Counted from the stretch's first letter, positions 1-9,573 are shown. The stretch: 64,000 nucleotides of DNA from Streptosporangium roseum DSM 43021 (GCF_000024865.1 NC_013595.1:5518001-5582000); one strand, 5' to 3'. Made by a program: numbers and translations. Notes: generated by a model from the sequence alone, not told the origin.

Positions 1-369
1 GCCTTCGTACGCCGCCGCGGCGATGGAGCCCAGCTCGACGGCGGCCCGCTGGTCGAGCCGGACCGGTGGGCCGCCCCCGGGGGCGAGCCCGCGCGCGGCG
101 GCTTCGGCGGCGCACAGCTCCTCGGTCAGCACGACCTGGGCCACCCATCGCGTGAGCTGCCGGTCTTCGGCCGTGCCCGGCGCGGGGAGCGCCGTGGACC
201 GGGGCCCGGCTCGCAGGGCGCCGAGCCGCCGGTCCAGTTCGGCACGCGGGAGGGGGGTGCCGTCGAGCCAGCCGAGCACCGGACCCACGCCGGGCACGAC
301 CGACTCCCCGGTGACGGGCGCGTGCCCGGGGACCGGGTGCTCGTGCCCGTGGTGGTGGCCGCCCGTCAT
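1..369 (-). CDS. His-rich protein, function unknown, 3' end outside window
   Basis: The 123 visible codons are the N-terminal part of a leftward gene. The ATG (367-369) overlaps the TGA of the upstream GH38 gene (ATGA), so translation is probably coupled. The N-terminus is rich in histidine (HHHGHEH), followed by a segment of the form GWLDGTPLPRAELDRRL and then LTRWVAQVVLTEELCAAEAA. That pattern resembles the N-terminal helices of SurA/peptidyl-prolyl-isomerase-like proteins, but I do not recognise the family securely. No signal peptide is visible, so it is probably cytoplasmic. Its place as last visible gene of the N-glycan operon suggests an accessory role; that is inference from position only. 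Confidence 0.6.
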   Translation of the reverse strand, partial: MTGGHHHGHEHPVPGHAPVTGESVVPGVGPVLGWLDGTPLPRAELDRRLGALRAGPRSTALPAPGTAEDRQLTRWVAQVVLTEELCAAEAAARGLAPGGGPPVRLDQRAAVELGSIAAAAYEG

Positions 370-3300
370 GGGGCCACCACCAGCTCGACGGTCGGGGCGT
401 ACTGGCAGCGGCCGTACCACATGACCTTGACCAGGGCCCAGGAGGAGCCGGGGTCGGCGTCGCGCGGCGCGGCCACCTCGAACTCGGCGGTGGCGCTCTC
501 CCCCGCCGCGAGGGCGAAGCCGCGGACCGGGTCGGCGATCAGGTCCCAGGTGCCCCAGGGGGAGACGAGCTGCAGTTCGCCGCGGATCTCGCCGCGGGTG
601 CGGTTGCGCAGCGTGAGCCCCAGCACGGCCCGGCCGCCGGGGGCGACGCGCACCGACGGCGCGGTCACCTCCACCGACAGGCCGGTGTCGCGGCCGGGGT
701 TGTCCTTGCTGCCCTGCGCGGCCACCCAGTCCTCGGGGACGTCGCCGGGTACGGGCAGGACGCCGGGCAGGTCGCCGACGGCGATCGTGACCACGTCCTC
801 GACGGTCTGGCCGTCGTGCTCGATCCGGGCGGCGGTGAAGTACATCCCCGGCTCCACGCCCTCCGGCGGGGTGACCGTCACCGGGAACCGCAGGTGCCCG
901 CCCGCCGTCAGCCGGTATGGCCGCCGCGTCAGGCTCGCCGTCCAGCCCTCGGGGGCGAGGATCTCCACGGCCCCTTCCACATCGGCGTCGAGCAGGTGCG
1001 AGGAGAGCACCACCGATACCTCGGCCGGCTCCCCCTCGGTCCGCACGAGTCCCGGTGAGGCCGCGACGCTCACCGGCAGGTACCCCATCGGCGCCGGTCC
1101 CCGGTTGTGCAGCCAGTACCGCGAGTGCACCGGCTGCGCCGCCTCGGCCACCGGCCCCAGCACCGCCCCGCCGTACGGCGGCATGCCCGCGTCGGCGGCG
1201 TCGCGCGATGGCAGGCCGGGCACGGCGATCACGGTGGCGACCTCGGCGCCGGTCAGTGCGATGACGCCCGGGACGGGTTCGCCCCGGCGTTCGAGCAGGT
1301 CAGCGCGGTACGCCTCGGTGAGGGCGAGCGCGCCGGAGAGGGTGGCGTCGCGGCCGTGGCCGGTGGACTCCATCAGGCGGACGGTCACCCCGGACGCCAG
1401 GTCCGGAGCGGCGGCCGATCCGCGCGCGGTCGGGTTGCCGGCTGGCTTGAGGGTGCCGACCAGCACCTCGCGGGCGGGCTGGACCCGTAGGTACGACCGG
1501 GCCGGTGGCAGCGGGCCCGGGTGCGGCTCGGCGACCACGGCGTACAGCGGGTGGTTGAACTCCTGCCCCTGGGCGGGCAGCGTCAGCGTGCGCCAGTCGC
1601 CCTCACCGGAGACCAGCGCGTAGCGGAACTCGTGGGTCCAGTGCATGAGCTGGAAGCCCGCGCCGTCGGGCAGTGTACGGCGGGGTGGGTCGATCCACAC
1701 GCCGGACGGCCAGCCGGTGCACGAGCGCATCAGCGACAGGTGCAGCGTCCCGGCCGGATCGACGGCGAAGCCCGGCAGGCCGTAGGTGAGCAGCGCGACG
1801 GTGTGGTCGGTGAGCAGCTCCGACTCCGGGACCTCCCCCGGGCAGCCGGCGCTCACGCGGGCGTCGGCGAGGTCGGCGGTCAGCGCCGCGGGGTCGGTGG
1901 TGACCAGGGCGGGCAGCGCGCGCAGGTCGCGCAGGTCGGCGTTGGGCCGCCAGACCTCGCGCAGCGGCCGCGCGGCCGGCACCCAGACGCGCCCGTCCCG
2001 CTCCAGGGTCTCGGCGTAGGCCGTCCCGGCGCTCTCCAGCAGCTCGCGCACCGCGTCGTTCTCCTCCGGCCCGCCGATCATGATCCGGAAGTCGGGGAGG
2101 TTGGAGTCCACGTCGAGCCAGCCGTACCGGGACCAGTCGGCGCTCGCCGTGGTCGCGGTGACCCCGGCCCGGACCAGTGCGACGAGCAGGTCGCGGACAC
2201 CGGCGGCGTCGTCCAGCGCGGGCACGACCACCTCGGCGACTCCGAGCGCCCGCTCCCCCAGGGAGCGGCCGCCGGGGCCGGTGAGCGTGACGCGGGCGGT
2301 GGAGCCCAGGCCGAACCAGGTGTTGGCGGGGTTGTCGAGGGTCCACGGCGCCTCGGCGGCGTCCACGTCGGGCAGGGCGAACCCGCGTCCGACCACGGCC
2401 CCGGCCACCTCGCTCACCGGGAGCGCGCCGGGGAGGTCGGCGGGGAAGCTCAGCCGCAGCAGCCGGTCCGCCCCGCTGTAGGCGAGGACGCGGGTGCCGA
2501 GGTCCACCCGGTCCACGCCGTCCCAGAGCGTGACGGTCTGCTCGTAGTCGATGCCGTCCACCGTCCCGGTGATCACCAGCCGTTCGCCGAGCGGGCAGGT
2601 CTCGCGGCGCACCCGGGCCGCGCCCTGCGCCGCGCCGACGACCGGGCCCTTGGGCACCAGGTGCCAGGGGCCCTCGCCGAAGTCGGGGTGGGCCGGGTAC
2701 TCCTCGTAGACGCGCAGCTCGTTGCCGACGCATCCCTCCCGGACCAGCTCGCGTCCGGCCTTCTTGTCGAACACCCTGGACAGGCCGCCGCCGCGCTCGG
2801 GGTCGGCGGTGACGCGGTAGCGGGCGTTCTCGATCGTCACGCCGGCGGTGGGGGTCCACATGGGCTCCGCGCCCGGTGGGCCGGGCAGCAGCCGCCAGGT
2901 GCGCCAGCCGGTGGCGGGCACGTTCTCGGCCAGGAACCGCAGGGTTCCCCGGTCCACGACGCGCGGCACCTCCGCGCCGGCGTCGTCGAGCACCCGTCCG
3001 CCGTCGAGCCCGGCGGGCAGCCGTACGGTCACGGGCGCCGACCGGTCGAAGGACAGCGTGTTCGCGACGACGACCGCGACGCCCTCGCCGGTGGTGTCCA
3101 CGCGGGCGGCGAGCGATCCGAGCGAGGCGTCCAGTACGGCTGCCGCCAGGTCGTACGCCTCGCGCCAGCCGGACAGCAGGTCCAGGTAGACCTGGTCGGA
3201 CTCGCTCCCGGTGATCGCGTCGTGGTGCGCGCCGTACGCGAGCTGCCGCCAGACCTTGTCCAGGGCGGCTTCGGGGTAGGTCCCGAGCCCTTCGAGCGCG

Positions 3301-4592
3301 GCGATGGTGGCGAGCTTCTCCGCGTCCACGGCGGCCGCCTCGCCTGCCCGCTGCGCCTGTTTGGTGTCGATGTAGGAGACGTCTTTGCCCGTGTAGATCG
3401 GGTTCATGTCCCGGGTCTGCGGGCTGGGCCGCCGCCCGGAGGCCGCCAGCTCGGCCCGGACCGCGTCGAGGAAGTCGCGCGGGGTGGCGCAGACGAAGCG
3501 TGGCCAGACGTAGCGGGCGTTCCAGGAGCGGTGGATCTCGGTGACCCACTTGTTCGGCGGGGTGTAGTCGGTGCCCACGGGCAGCAGCAGGTTCCTCGTC
3601 GCCCCGACCGGCTTGAGCTTGCGGTACAGCTCGTACACGGCCTTCTCGGCGGTGGCCAGGTCGGCGGAGGAGTCCATCCACCAGCCCGCCGAGTAGTGGT
3701 GCGGCATGAAGTGCGTCAGCACCCCGAGCCCTGACGGGGAGATCCACTCGAACTCGCTCGGGAACTGCATGACCGTGGCATCGTCCTTGGCCTCGCGGAA
3801 GTTCTTCTGGATCGGCCCCCACTGGTGGAACGGCCCGCGCGCCCAGGCGCTTCCGGTCAGCCCTGCCGCCGCGAGGTAGCCGGGGAACTGCGGGTCGTGC
3901 CCGAACGCGTCGAGCTGCCACGCCGTCGCCGGCTCCCCGCCCAGGATGTCGCGCTGGTAGCCGATGCCGTACACGATGTTCCGGATCGTGGTCTCGGCCC
4001 CGGTCAGGTTGGTGTTGGGCTCGTTGTAGGTCCCGCCGACCAGCTCGACCTGCCCGCGCTCCATCAGCAGCCGCAGGTCGGCGCGGCGCTCGGGGTGCAC
4101 GTCGAAGTACGGCTTGAGGTAGTCGATCTCGGCCAGCACGAACTTGTAGACCGGGTCGCGCAGCGCCAGGTCCAGGTGCGCGTCCACCAGCGCGAAGCCG
4201 TTGCGCTCCCACAGGGGCCGGGTGGTGGCGTCCCCGGACAGCAGTTCCCAGGGCGAGGTGTACGCCGCCTGCGTGTTCCACCACACCGGGTCGTAGTGGA
4301 AGTGCGAGACCATGAACATCGTCCAGCCGGGCTCAGCCACGACGACCACGCCCTCGGCGCGCGCGTCGCCCGCCGTCACCACGACCGGCAACTCGGCCCC
4401 CGGGACCGGGGCGGCGATCTCCAGCGGGACCTCGACCTCGCCGGAGCCCTCGGCCTCGCCTGCGACGCCGGGGCCGGTGACGGCGACCCGTGCGGGCGGG
4501 CCGTCGAGCGTCACGCGCAGCACCTGGCGCGGGACGTCCTCGGTGCCCGCGAACAGGTCCGTGGACTCCACGGAGATGATGGTGACTGACAC
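366..4592 (-). CDS. GH38 alpha-mannosidase with NEW3-like C-terminal domain
   Basis: Large (about 1408 aa) retaining alpha-mannosidase expected to remove alpha-mannose from N-glycan or high-mannose chains. The GH38 N-terminal signature HFHYDPVWW lies at about residues 97-105 and the catalytic Asp is in DAFGHDPQFPG at about residue 228; a later GH38 helix motif HHDAITGSESD is also present. Near residues 1150-1250 a beta-sandwich resembles the NEW3 domain (alpha-galactosidase-associated), which may bind carbohydrate or help folding. I chose the GTG at 4590-4592 because AGAGAGGA sits just upstream; an in-frame start 10 codons earlier exists but has no ribosome site. No signal peptide is evident, so it probably acts inside the cell. 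It is longer than usual GH38 enzymes (about 1000 aa). Confidence 0.9.
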   Translation of the reverse strand: MSVTIISVESTDLFAGTEDVPRQVLRVTLDGPPARVAVTGPGVAGEAEGSGEVEVPLEIAAPVPGAELPVVVTAGDARAEGVVVVAEPGWTMFMVSHFHYDPVWWNTQAAYTSPWELLSGDATTRPLWERNGFALVDAHLDLALRDPVYKFVLAEIDYLKPYFDVHPERRADLRLLMERGQVELVGGTYNEPNTNLTGAETTIRNIVYGIGYQRDILGGEPATAWQLDAFGHDPQFPGYLAAAGLTGSAWARGPFHQWGPIQKNFREAKDDATVMQFPSEFEWISPSGLGVLTHFMPHHYSAGWWMDSSADLATAEKAVYELYRKLKPVGATRNLLLPVGTDYTPPNKWVTEIHRSWNARYVWPRFVCATPRDFLDAVRAELAASGRRPSPQTRDMNPIYTGKDVSYIDTKQAQRAGEAAAVDAEKLATIAALEGLGTYPEAALDKVWRQLAYGAHHDAITGSESDQVYLDLLSGWREAYDLAAAVLDASLGSLAARVDTTGEGVAVVVANTLSFDRSAPVTVRLPAGLDGGRVLDDAGAEVPRVVDRGTLRFLAENVPATGWRTWRLLPGPPGAEPMWTPTAGVTIENARYRVTADPERGGGLSRVFDKKAGRELVREGCVGNELRVYEEYPAHPDFGEGPWHLVPKGPVVGAAQGAARVRRETCPLGERLVITGTVDGIDYEQTVTLWDGVDRVDLGTRVLAYSGADRLLRLSFPADLPGALPVSEVAGAVVGRGFALPDVDAAEAPWTLDNPANTWFGLGSTARVTLTGPGGRSLGERALGVAEVVVPALDDAAGVRDLLVALVRAGVTATTASADWSRYGWLDVDSNLPDFRIMIGGPEENDAVRELLESAGTAYAETLERDGRVWVPAARPLREVWRPNADLRDLRALPALVTTDPAALTADLADARVSAGCPGEVPESELLTDHTVALLTYGLPGFAVDPAGTLHLSLMRSCTGWPSGVWIDPPRRTLPDGAGFQLMHWTHEFRYALVSGEGDWRTLTLPAQGQEFNHPLYAVVAEPHPGPLPPARSYLRVQPAREVLVGTLKPAGNPTARGSAAAPDLASGVTVRLMESTGHGRDATLSGALALTEAYRADLLERRGEPVPGVIALTGAEVATVIAVPGLPSRDAADAGMPPYGGAVLGPVAEAAQPVHSRYWLHNRGPAPMGYLPVSVAASPGLVRTEGEPAEVSVVLSSHLLDADVEGAVEILAPEGWTASLTRRPYRLTAGGHLRFPVTVTPPEGVEPGMYFTAARIEHDGQTVEDVVTIAVGDLPGVLPVPGDVPEDWVAAQGSKDNPGRDTGLSVEVTAPSVRVAPGGRAVLGLTLRNRTRGEIRGELQLVSPWGTWDLIADPVRGFALAAGESATAEFEVAAPRDADPGSSWALVKVMWYGRCQYAPTVELVVAP

Positions 4593-4631
4593 GGGATTCC
4601 TCTCTGCGGGCCGGTGACCCACGTGGTCGGC

Positions 4632-4671
4632 GGCCGGTCGCGCCGCCGGGTTCCCGGCGGCGCGACCGGCC
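4632..4671 (-). terminator. Perfect 19-bp GC hairpin between GH85 and GH38
   Basis: Arms GGCCGGTCGCGCCGCCGGG (4632-4650) and its exact complement (4653-4671) are separated by TT. It starts 20 bases after the GH85 stop and ends 40 bases before the GH38 start on the leftward transcript. There is no U-tract, as is usual for actinobacterial hairpin terminators. It may terminate, attenuate or protect the GH85 mRNA end, so GH38 may be expressed at a lower level than GH85. Confidence 0.75.
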
Positions 4672-4690
4672 TGGAGGGCGCGTTACCGCG

Positions 4691-7195
4691 CTACCTCCCC
4701 CACGCCTCGAACTCGTAGATCCGGGCGGCGGAGTCGGTGTTCTGAGCCGGTTTGGTGATGGACAGCCTGACGTGGCGGGCGGTGAGGGTGACCGGGTGAG
4801 TGGTGGTGGCCGTCGTGTTGCCGGTGACGGTCACCGCGGTCTCCCACTCCTCCGAGGCGGCGGAGCGCACCTGGATCGTGAAGTCCCGGGTGTTGAACGC
4901 GGCGGGCTCCCCGCCGGCCTGCGCGTGCCGGACCACGAACCGGGTCAGGGAGCGGGCCTCGCCGAGGTCCACCTCCAGCCACCTGTTCGCGGTGAGCGTG
5001 CACCATTTGTCGGAGTTGCCGCCGGTGACGGTGCCGTTCACGGCCTTGGCCGGCCCCTCGTTCGCGTTGCACTGCCCGGAGGCGGTTGCCGGGCGGCCGA
5101 GCGCGCGATTGTCCTCCCCCGGCTCCCCCGACCAGGCGACCGTCGCGGTCGCGGCGGCCGACCGGCCGTACTCGGTGGAGACGGCCTCGACCTCGATCGT
5201 CGTGCTGGTCTCCGCGCCGGCCCGGTCGAGCTGCGGCACGAAGTACGCGTCGTTCGGGGTCGCGCCCAGGTAGGTCCGGGAGCCGTCGGCGTTGCGGCGG
5301 TAGACGTCGTAGTGGTGGACCTGGCCGGACCCGGAGCCGGCGGCGGTCCAGGCCAGGCGGAGCGACTTGCGCGAGGGGGACACGTCGGTCGCGCCGAGCA
5401 CCTGGAGGCCGGAGGGCGCGGCGGGCGCGTCCACGGCTCCGTCGTACACGGCGAGCTGCCCGACCCGGATGTCGTAGGAGGCGGCGGAGCCCTCGGCGCG
5501 CAGGCCGAGCTGGGCGATGGTCTTGCCGGCGTGCGCCGACAGATCCAGCGTCTTCCGCTCCCAGCCGGTGCCGCTCGTGGACCCCAGGTCGAATGTGGTG
5601 AAGGTACCCGGCGCGTCGGTGAACGCGACGGCCGCCTTCAGGCGGGTCGGACCCGCGGCGGGCGTCTTGACCACGACGGACAGCTTGGTGCCGGCCGTCA
5701 CCGGCAGCTTCGCCTGGTAGAGCCGCACGGTGTTGGCTGCGTCGAGATTCCCGGTGAGCCGCAGCGACGAGCCGCCCTCGTACGCGTCGCCGTAGTCGAT
5801 GGATGGCGTGAGCCGGGTCCCGCTGGAGTCCACCACCCACTGATAGGTGGGGGGCACGTCCTGTACTGACAGGTTGTTCCAGCCGCCGGTGCGCACGCGG
5901 GTCCCGCCGACGTTGTAGAAGTCGCCGTGGCCGGTGTTGAACCCGGTGACGAACGGCTTCGCGGTCACGGCCGTGGACTCGGCGATGTGGTGCGCCAGGC
6001 CCTTCCAGGACGAGGAGGTCGCGGTGTTGGACGGGTCGGCGTTCGCGCCCACCCAGTACCGGGAGTCGCGGGTGCGGAAGTCGGCCGGGCCTGAGGAGGA
6101 CTTCCACGTCCACTCGGGCCGGTAGATGCCCAGCGAGGTGACGTGCGGCTGACCGGTGGGGAACACCGCGTCCCAGCTCACCCCGGTGTTGTATCCGTTG
6201 GCCTCGGTGTCGATGCCCGCATACAGCTCGTGCTCGTCCCGGCTGAGGGAGCGGGCCAGGTCGCGCGACGAGCGCAGGTTGCCCGCGCCCCAGCCGAAGT
6301 CCAGGAACATCGAGTCGGACACCCGGGCGGGGTCGCTCAGGAAGGCGTCGTTCGCCGTGGTGAGCGCGTCCTGCCAGCTCACCGAGCCGTTCTCGGTCAT
6401 CGCGTCGTACCACATGAACTCGGCCTGGCTCTTGGCCCGGGCGTACTTCATCAGCGAACGGATCTCGGTCGCCAGGGCGGCGTCGCCGCCCGCGGTCTCC
6501 TGGTTGATGAACCAGCCGTCGAACCCGTAGTGCTGGGCCACCTGTACCAGCTTGTCAGCGACCGGGTAGTTCGGGCCGGACTTCCGCACGAAGTCGCGTA
6601 CCCACTGGATCTGCCCGCCGTACGCCGTGGGCGGGAAGAACACCGTGCCGTAGACCTTGACCCCGTTGCGGTGCGCGGCGTCGATCACCGTCGCGTTGGG
6701 GGCGAGGATGAGGCCCTCGCCCGCCGAACCGCCCCAGAAGACCAGGGTGTCGATGTACTGCCAGTAGGTGAAGGCGTAGTAGTTGGGGTCGAGGGAGCCC
6801 TGTGACGGGTTGCCGGAGGTGGGTGCGAACGACACCAGCGAGGCGATCTTGCCCTCGCCGGCGCGCGCGTTCGGGTTGGCCTTGAGCGCGGGGTCGGAGG
6901 CGCGGGGCCGCAGCGGTACCCGCGACCGGTTGAACCGCGCGTCCGGGTCCGTCGCCGGGTCCCAGTTCAGGATCGTGTTCGGGTGCCAGTAGGAGGCGTA
7001 GGGCTGGTCGCCCGCCGCCCGCACCGCCGTGCGGCCCGACCGGTTCGGCGCCGCCGGGGTGGACGGAGCAGCCGAGGGGGATGGGTCGGCGGGTGAGGAG
7101 GTGGGCCGGGCCGTGGGGGCGGCGAGGGCGGGCTGGACGGCGAGGGCCGTAGCGATCAGGGCCCCGCACAGGGCGGGTAACACGCGGCGTCGCAT
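4691..7195 (-). CDS. Secreted GH85 endo-beta-N-acetylglucosaminidase with C-terminal F5/8-type (CBM32-like) domain
   Basis: ENGase that cleaves the chitobiose core (GlcNAc-beta-1,4-GlcNAc) of N-glycans, releasing the glycan with one GlcNAc from protein. Residues 1-26 form a Sec signal peptide (MRRR...ALAAP) followed by a Pro/Ser/Ala linker. The GH85 catalytic barrel spans about residues 65-450: ASYWHPNTILNW, FTYWQYIDTLVFWGG, and the catalytic GFDGWFINQET where N231 and E233 are the expected oxazoline-stabilising Asn and acid/base Glu. A beta-sandwich and Fn3-like segment follow, then a discoidin-type F5/8 domain (about residues 695-834) probably for sugar binding. Start ATG at 7193-7195 has GAGGGAG upstream. 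It lies 12 bases after the GH5 gene, so they are co-transcribed. Confidence 0.92.
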   Translation of the reverse strand: MRRRVLPALCGALIATALAVQPALAAPTARPTSSPADPSPSAAPSTPAAPNRSGRTAVRAAGDQPYASYWHPNTILNWDPATDPDARFNRSRVPLRPRASDPALKANPNARAGEGKIASLVSFAPTSGNPSQGSLDPNYYAFTYWQYIDTLVFWGGSAGEGLILAPNATVIDAAHRNGVKVYGTVFFPPTAYGGQIQWVRDFVRKSGPNYPVADKLVQVAQHYGFDGWFINQETAGGDAALATEIRSLMKYARAKSQAEFMWYDAMTENGSVSWQDALTTANDAFLSDPARVSDSMFLDFGWGAGNLRSSRDLARSLSRDEHELYAGIDTEANGYNTGVSWDAVFPTGQPHVTSLGIYRPEWTWKSSSGPADFRTRDSRYWVGANADPSNTATSSSWKGLAHHIAESTAVTAKPFVTGFNTGHGDFYNVGGTRVRTGGWNNLSVQDVPPTYQWVVDSSGTRLTPSIDYGDAYEGGSSLRLTGNLDAANTVRLYQAKLPVTAGTKLSVVVKTPAAGPTRLKAAVAFTDAPGTFTTFDLGSTSGTGWERKTLDLSAHAGKTIAQLGLRAEGSAASYDIRVGQLAVYDGAVDAPAAPSGLQVLGATDVSPSRKSLRLAWTAAGSGSGQVHHYDVYRRNADGSRTYLGATPNDAYFVPQLDRAGAETSTTIEVEAVSTEYGRSAAATATVAWSGEPGEDNRALGRPATASGQCNANEGPAKAVNGTVTGGNSDKWCTLTANRWLEVDLGEARSLTRFVVRHAQAGGEPAAFNTRDFTIQVRSAASEEWETAVTVTGNTTATTTHPVTLTARHVRLSITKPAQNTDSAARIYEFEAWGR

Positions 7196-7207
7196 CTGGG
7201 CTCCCTC

Positions 7208-8428
7208 TCATTCCTGGGTGAGGACGGTGTCGATTCCCCGAGTCGTGAGGTGGCCCGGGTCGGCGGCGCGGTCGCCGGCGACGATGGCCACTGGTCCGGT
7301 CTGGCGCAGCCGGACCCATTCGGTGTGGAAGGCGCTGCCGGGCGCGACCTCGGCCCGGCGGCCGGGCTCGGTCCGCAGGTCCACGTCGCACCGCAGGGCG
7401 GGGCGCCTTTCCCCGGTACGGCGGCGGCGCTCGCCGATGATCGCCGCGAGTTCCTTGGCCGCGGGCTTGGGGCGGTGGTCCACGGTGAACAGGCCCAGGC
7501 CGTACTCACGCTCCGGGAAGTCGGTGAGGGAACGTTCCAGGTCGTGGGAGCACCACCAGGTGACGCCCCACAGGGCGGGGTTGGCGGTCACCGTGTCGAG
7601 CGTGCGGCGGACGAACTCGGCGGCGTGGGCCTCGGGCACGTCGGGCAGGGGAACGCCGATCTCCTGCAGCCAGATGGGCCGGGCCGGGTCGAGCGAGGTG
7701 GCCGCGGCCAGTTCGACGAGGTAGTCGGCGTGGCCGACGGTGGCCGGGCCGAGCGGGCCGTCGATCGCGGAGACGCCGTTGAACACCCAGGAGTGGACCG
7801 TGGTCAGGTCGCCGAGGTCCACGTTGTCGGCGGGATGGAACGGGTGCTCCGGGTCGTACCACGTGGCGTCGTACAGCGAGTGGAGGGCGAGCAGGCCCGG
7901 CGCGGCGGAGCGCACGACGTCGACCAGTTCGGCGGCCCAGGCCGTGGACGCCTCGGGCGTGGTGGGGTTGCTCGGGTAGAGGTTGTTGACCTCGTTGCCG
8001 AGCGTGACGGCGAACACGTTGTCGCGGGTGGCGACGGCGCGGGCGAGCCGGTCGGCGTACGCGGCGATGCCGTCGCGCACGCCGCGGTCGGTGAAGAGGC
8101 TGCGCCGGTGCCAGGTGAGCACCCACGACGGCAGGAAGTCGAAGCTGGACAGGTGTCCCTGGAGCAGGTCCACGGCGACGGACAGGCCGAACTCGGCGGC
8201 GACGTCGATCAGCGCCAGCAGGTCGTCCACGGCGCGCTGCCGGATCAGCGCCCGGTTGGGCTGGATCCACGGCCAGATCGGGAACACGCGCACGTGGTCC
8301 AGGCCGATCGAGGCCAGGTCCTCGAAGTCGCGGCGGGCGGCGTCGAGCGAGAGGTCGAGCCAACTGTGAAACCAGCCGGCCGAGGGCACGTAGTTGGCGC
8401 CGTAGCGGATGGGGTCGGACAGGGGCAC
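7208..8428 (-). CDS. GH5-family glycosidase, probable GH5_18-like beta-mannosidase
   Basis: TIM-barrel glycosidase of about 406 aa. The acid/base Glu is seen in TLGNEVNNLYP (E146) and the nucleophile in PIWLQEIGVP (E256), the GH5 arrangement. No signal peptide, so intracellular. GH5_18 enzymes of bifidobacteria and actinomycetes hydrolyse Man-beta-1,4-GlcNAc, exactly the core disaccharide left after GH85 and GH38 action; assigning this subfamily is inference from context and overall look. The start is GTG (8426-8428) with GGAGGAC upstream. It is the first gene of the leftward operon, 37 bases downstream of a LacI-type operator. It could instead be another GH5 or GH2-like mannosidase. Confidence 0.8.
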   Translation of the reverse strand: MPLSDPIRYGANYVPSAGWFHSWLDLSLDAARRDFEDLASIGLDHVRVFPIWPWIQPNRALIRQRAVDDLLALIDVAAEFGLSVAVDLLQGHLSSFDFLPSWVLTWHRRSLFTDRGVRDGIAAYADRLARAVATRDNVFAVTLGNEVNNLYPSNPTTPEASTAWAAELVDVVRSAAPGLLALHSLYDATWYDPEHPFHPADNVDLGDLTTVHSWVFNGVSAIDGPLGPATVGHADYLVELAAATSLDPARPIWLQEIGVPLPDVPEAHAAEFVRRTLDTVTANPALWGVTWWCSHDLERSLTDFPEREYGLGLFTVDHRPKPAAKELAAIIGERRRRTGERRPALRCDVDLRTEPGRRAEVAPGSAFHTEWVRLRQTGPVAIVAGDRAADPGHLTTRGIDTVLTQE

Positions 8429-8464
8429 GCGTCCTCCGGGGGTCGAACGATCTCCCGGCGGAGC

Positions 8465-8478
8465 CTAAACCGCTTTAG
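8465..8478. promoter_or_regulatory. LacI-type operator in front of leftward N-glycan operon
   Basis: CTAAACCGCTTTAG, a near-palindrome with central CG typical of LacI family sites. On the minus strand it reads CTAAAGCGGTTTAG, differing by one base from the site at 9574-9587. It overlaps the stop codon of the lacI-type gene, 37 bases before the GH5 start. Confidence 0.8.
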
Positions 8479-9509
8479 TCGTCCTGCCAAGCCCTCGGCG
8501 GCGCCGTGCTCTCCCGGACCACCAGCCGGGGGGTCGCCGTCTCGACGTCCCGGCGCAGCCCCGGCTCGGCGATGACCTCCAGCATCACCTCGGCGAACTG
8601 CTTGCCGAAGGCGAAGGTGTCGCGGGAGAGCGCGCTGATCGCGGGGTGCGCGATCCGGGTCAGCACCGAGTCGTCGAAGGCCACGATGGACAGCTCGTCC
8701 GGCACCTTCACCCCCATCTCGCCCGCCACCCCCAGCCCGGCCAGCGCCATCACGTCGCTGTCGTAGACGATGGCCGTCGGCCGGCGGGAGCGCGACAGCA
8801 GCGCCCGGGTCGCGGCGGCGCCCTCGGAGTCGCTGAAGTCGGTGTGCACCGACACCGCCTCCTCCAGGTCCAGCCGCCCGGCGCGGTCGCGCAGCGCGCG
8901 CGTGCGCCGCTGGGTGTGCAGGAACGCCGGGAGGCCCGCGACGTGGGCCATCCTGCGGTGGCCGAGCGCGGCCAGGTAATCCACGACCGACAGCATCGCC
9001 CCGCGGTCGTCGGCCCACACGCTGGACAGGTTTCCGTGCCCGCCGGGGCCGCCCAGGACCACCGCGGGCACCCCCAGATCCTCCAGCACCTCGATGCGCG
9101 GGTCGCGGACCTTGAGGTCCACCATGACGAACCCGTCCACCCGGTGCGCGGAGGCCCACTCCCGGTAGACCTCCGTCTCGGCCTCGACGTCCTCGACGAT
9201 CAGCAGGTGCAGCGCCACCGACTGCGCCGACAGCCCCGCCTGCAGCCCGGACAACAACTGGGCGAAGAACGGCTCCACGCCGAGGGTGCTGGCGGGCCGG
9301 GCGATGACCAGGCCCACGGCCTCCGCGCGGGCCCCGCCCAGAGCCCGGGCGGCGCTGTGCGGACGCCAGTTCATCTCCTTCGCGACCTGCAGGATTCGCG
9401 CGCGGGTGGCCTCGCCGACCCCCGGGCGCCCGTTGAGCGCGAAGGACACCGCGCCCTTCGAAACCCCGACCCGCTCCGCGATGTCGGCGATCGTCGGTCG
9501 GCGCACCAC
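8475..9509 (-). CDS. LacI family repressor of the N-glycan locus
   Basis: About 344 aa. Classic LacI helix-turn-helix at the N-terminus (TIADIAERVGVSKGAVSFALNG, residues 6-27), hinge (RPHSAARALGG) and periplasmic-binding-protein-like ligand domain. Two adjacent GTG codons (9507-9509 and 9504-9506) could start it; AGGAG is spaced best for the second. Located between the two arms of the glycan locus and read leftward in front of GH5. The predicted inducer is a mannose-containing oligosaccharide or disaccharide. It probably represses both the leftward operon (site 8465-8478) and the rightward operon (site 9574-9587). Confidence 0.93.
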   Translation of the reverse strand: MVRRPTIADIAERVGVSKGAVSFALNGRPGVGEATRARILQVAKEMNWRPHSAARALGGARAEAVGLVIARPASTLGVEPFFAQLLSGLQAGLSAQSVALHLLIVEDVEAETEVYREWASAHRVDGFVMVDLKVRDPRIEVLEDLGVPAVVLGGPGGHGNLSSVWADDRGAMLSVVDYLAALGHRRMAHVAGLPAFLHTQRRTRALRDRAGRLDLEEAVSVHTDFSDSEGAAATRALLSRSRRPTAIVYDSDVMALAGLGVAGEMGVKVPDELSIVAFDDSVLTRIAHPAISALSRDTFAFGKQFAEVMLEVIAEPGLRRDVETATPRLVVRESTAPPRAWQDD

Positions 9510-9573
9510 TGCTCCTTCACGAGTTCGTCTCAGCTATTGACACACGAGTCTAGCCGGGGGAATAGTCCGGCAA

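Noticed and set aside
1603..4284. Long second-frame open readings inside the GH38 gene on both strands (up to about 890 codons)
   Set aside because: High-GC bias opens antisense and offset frames; the translations are Arg/Gly/Ala-rich with no family pattern, while the GH38 frame has clear catalytic motifs.
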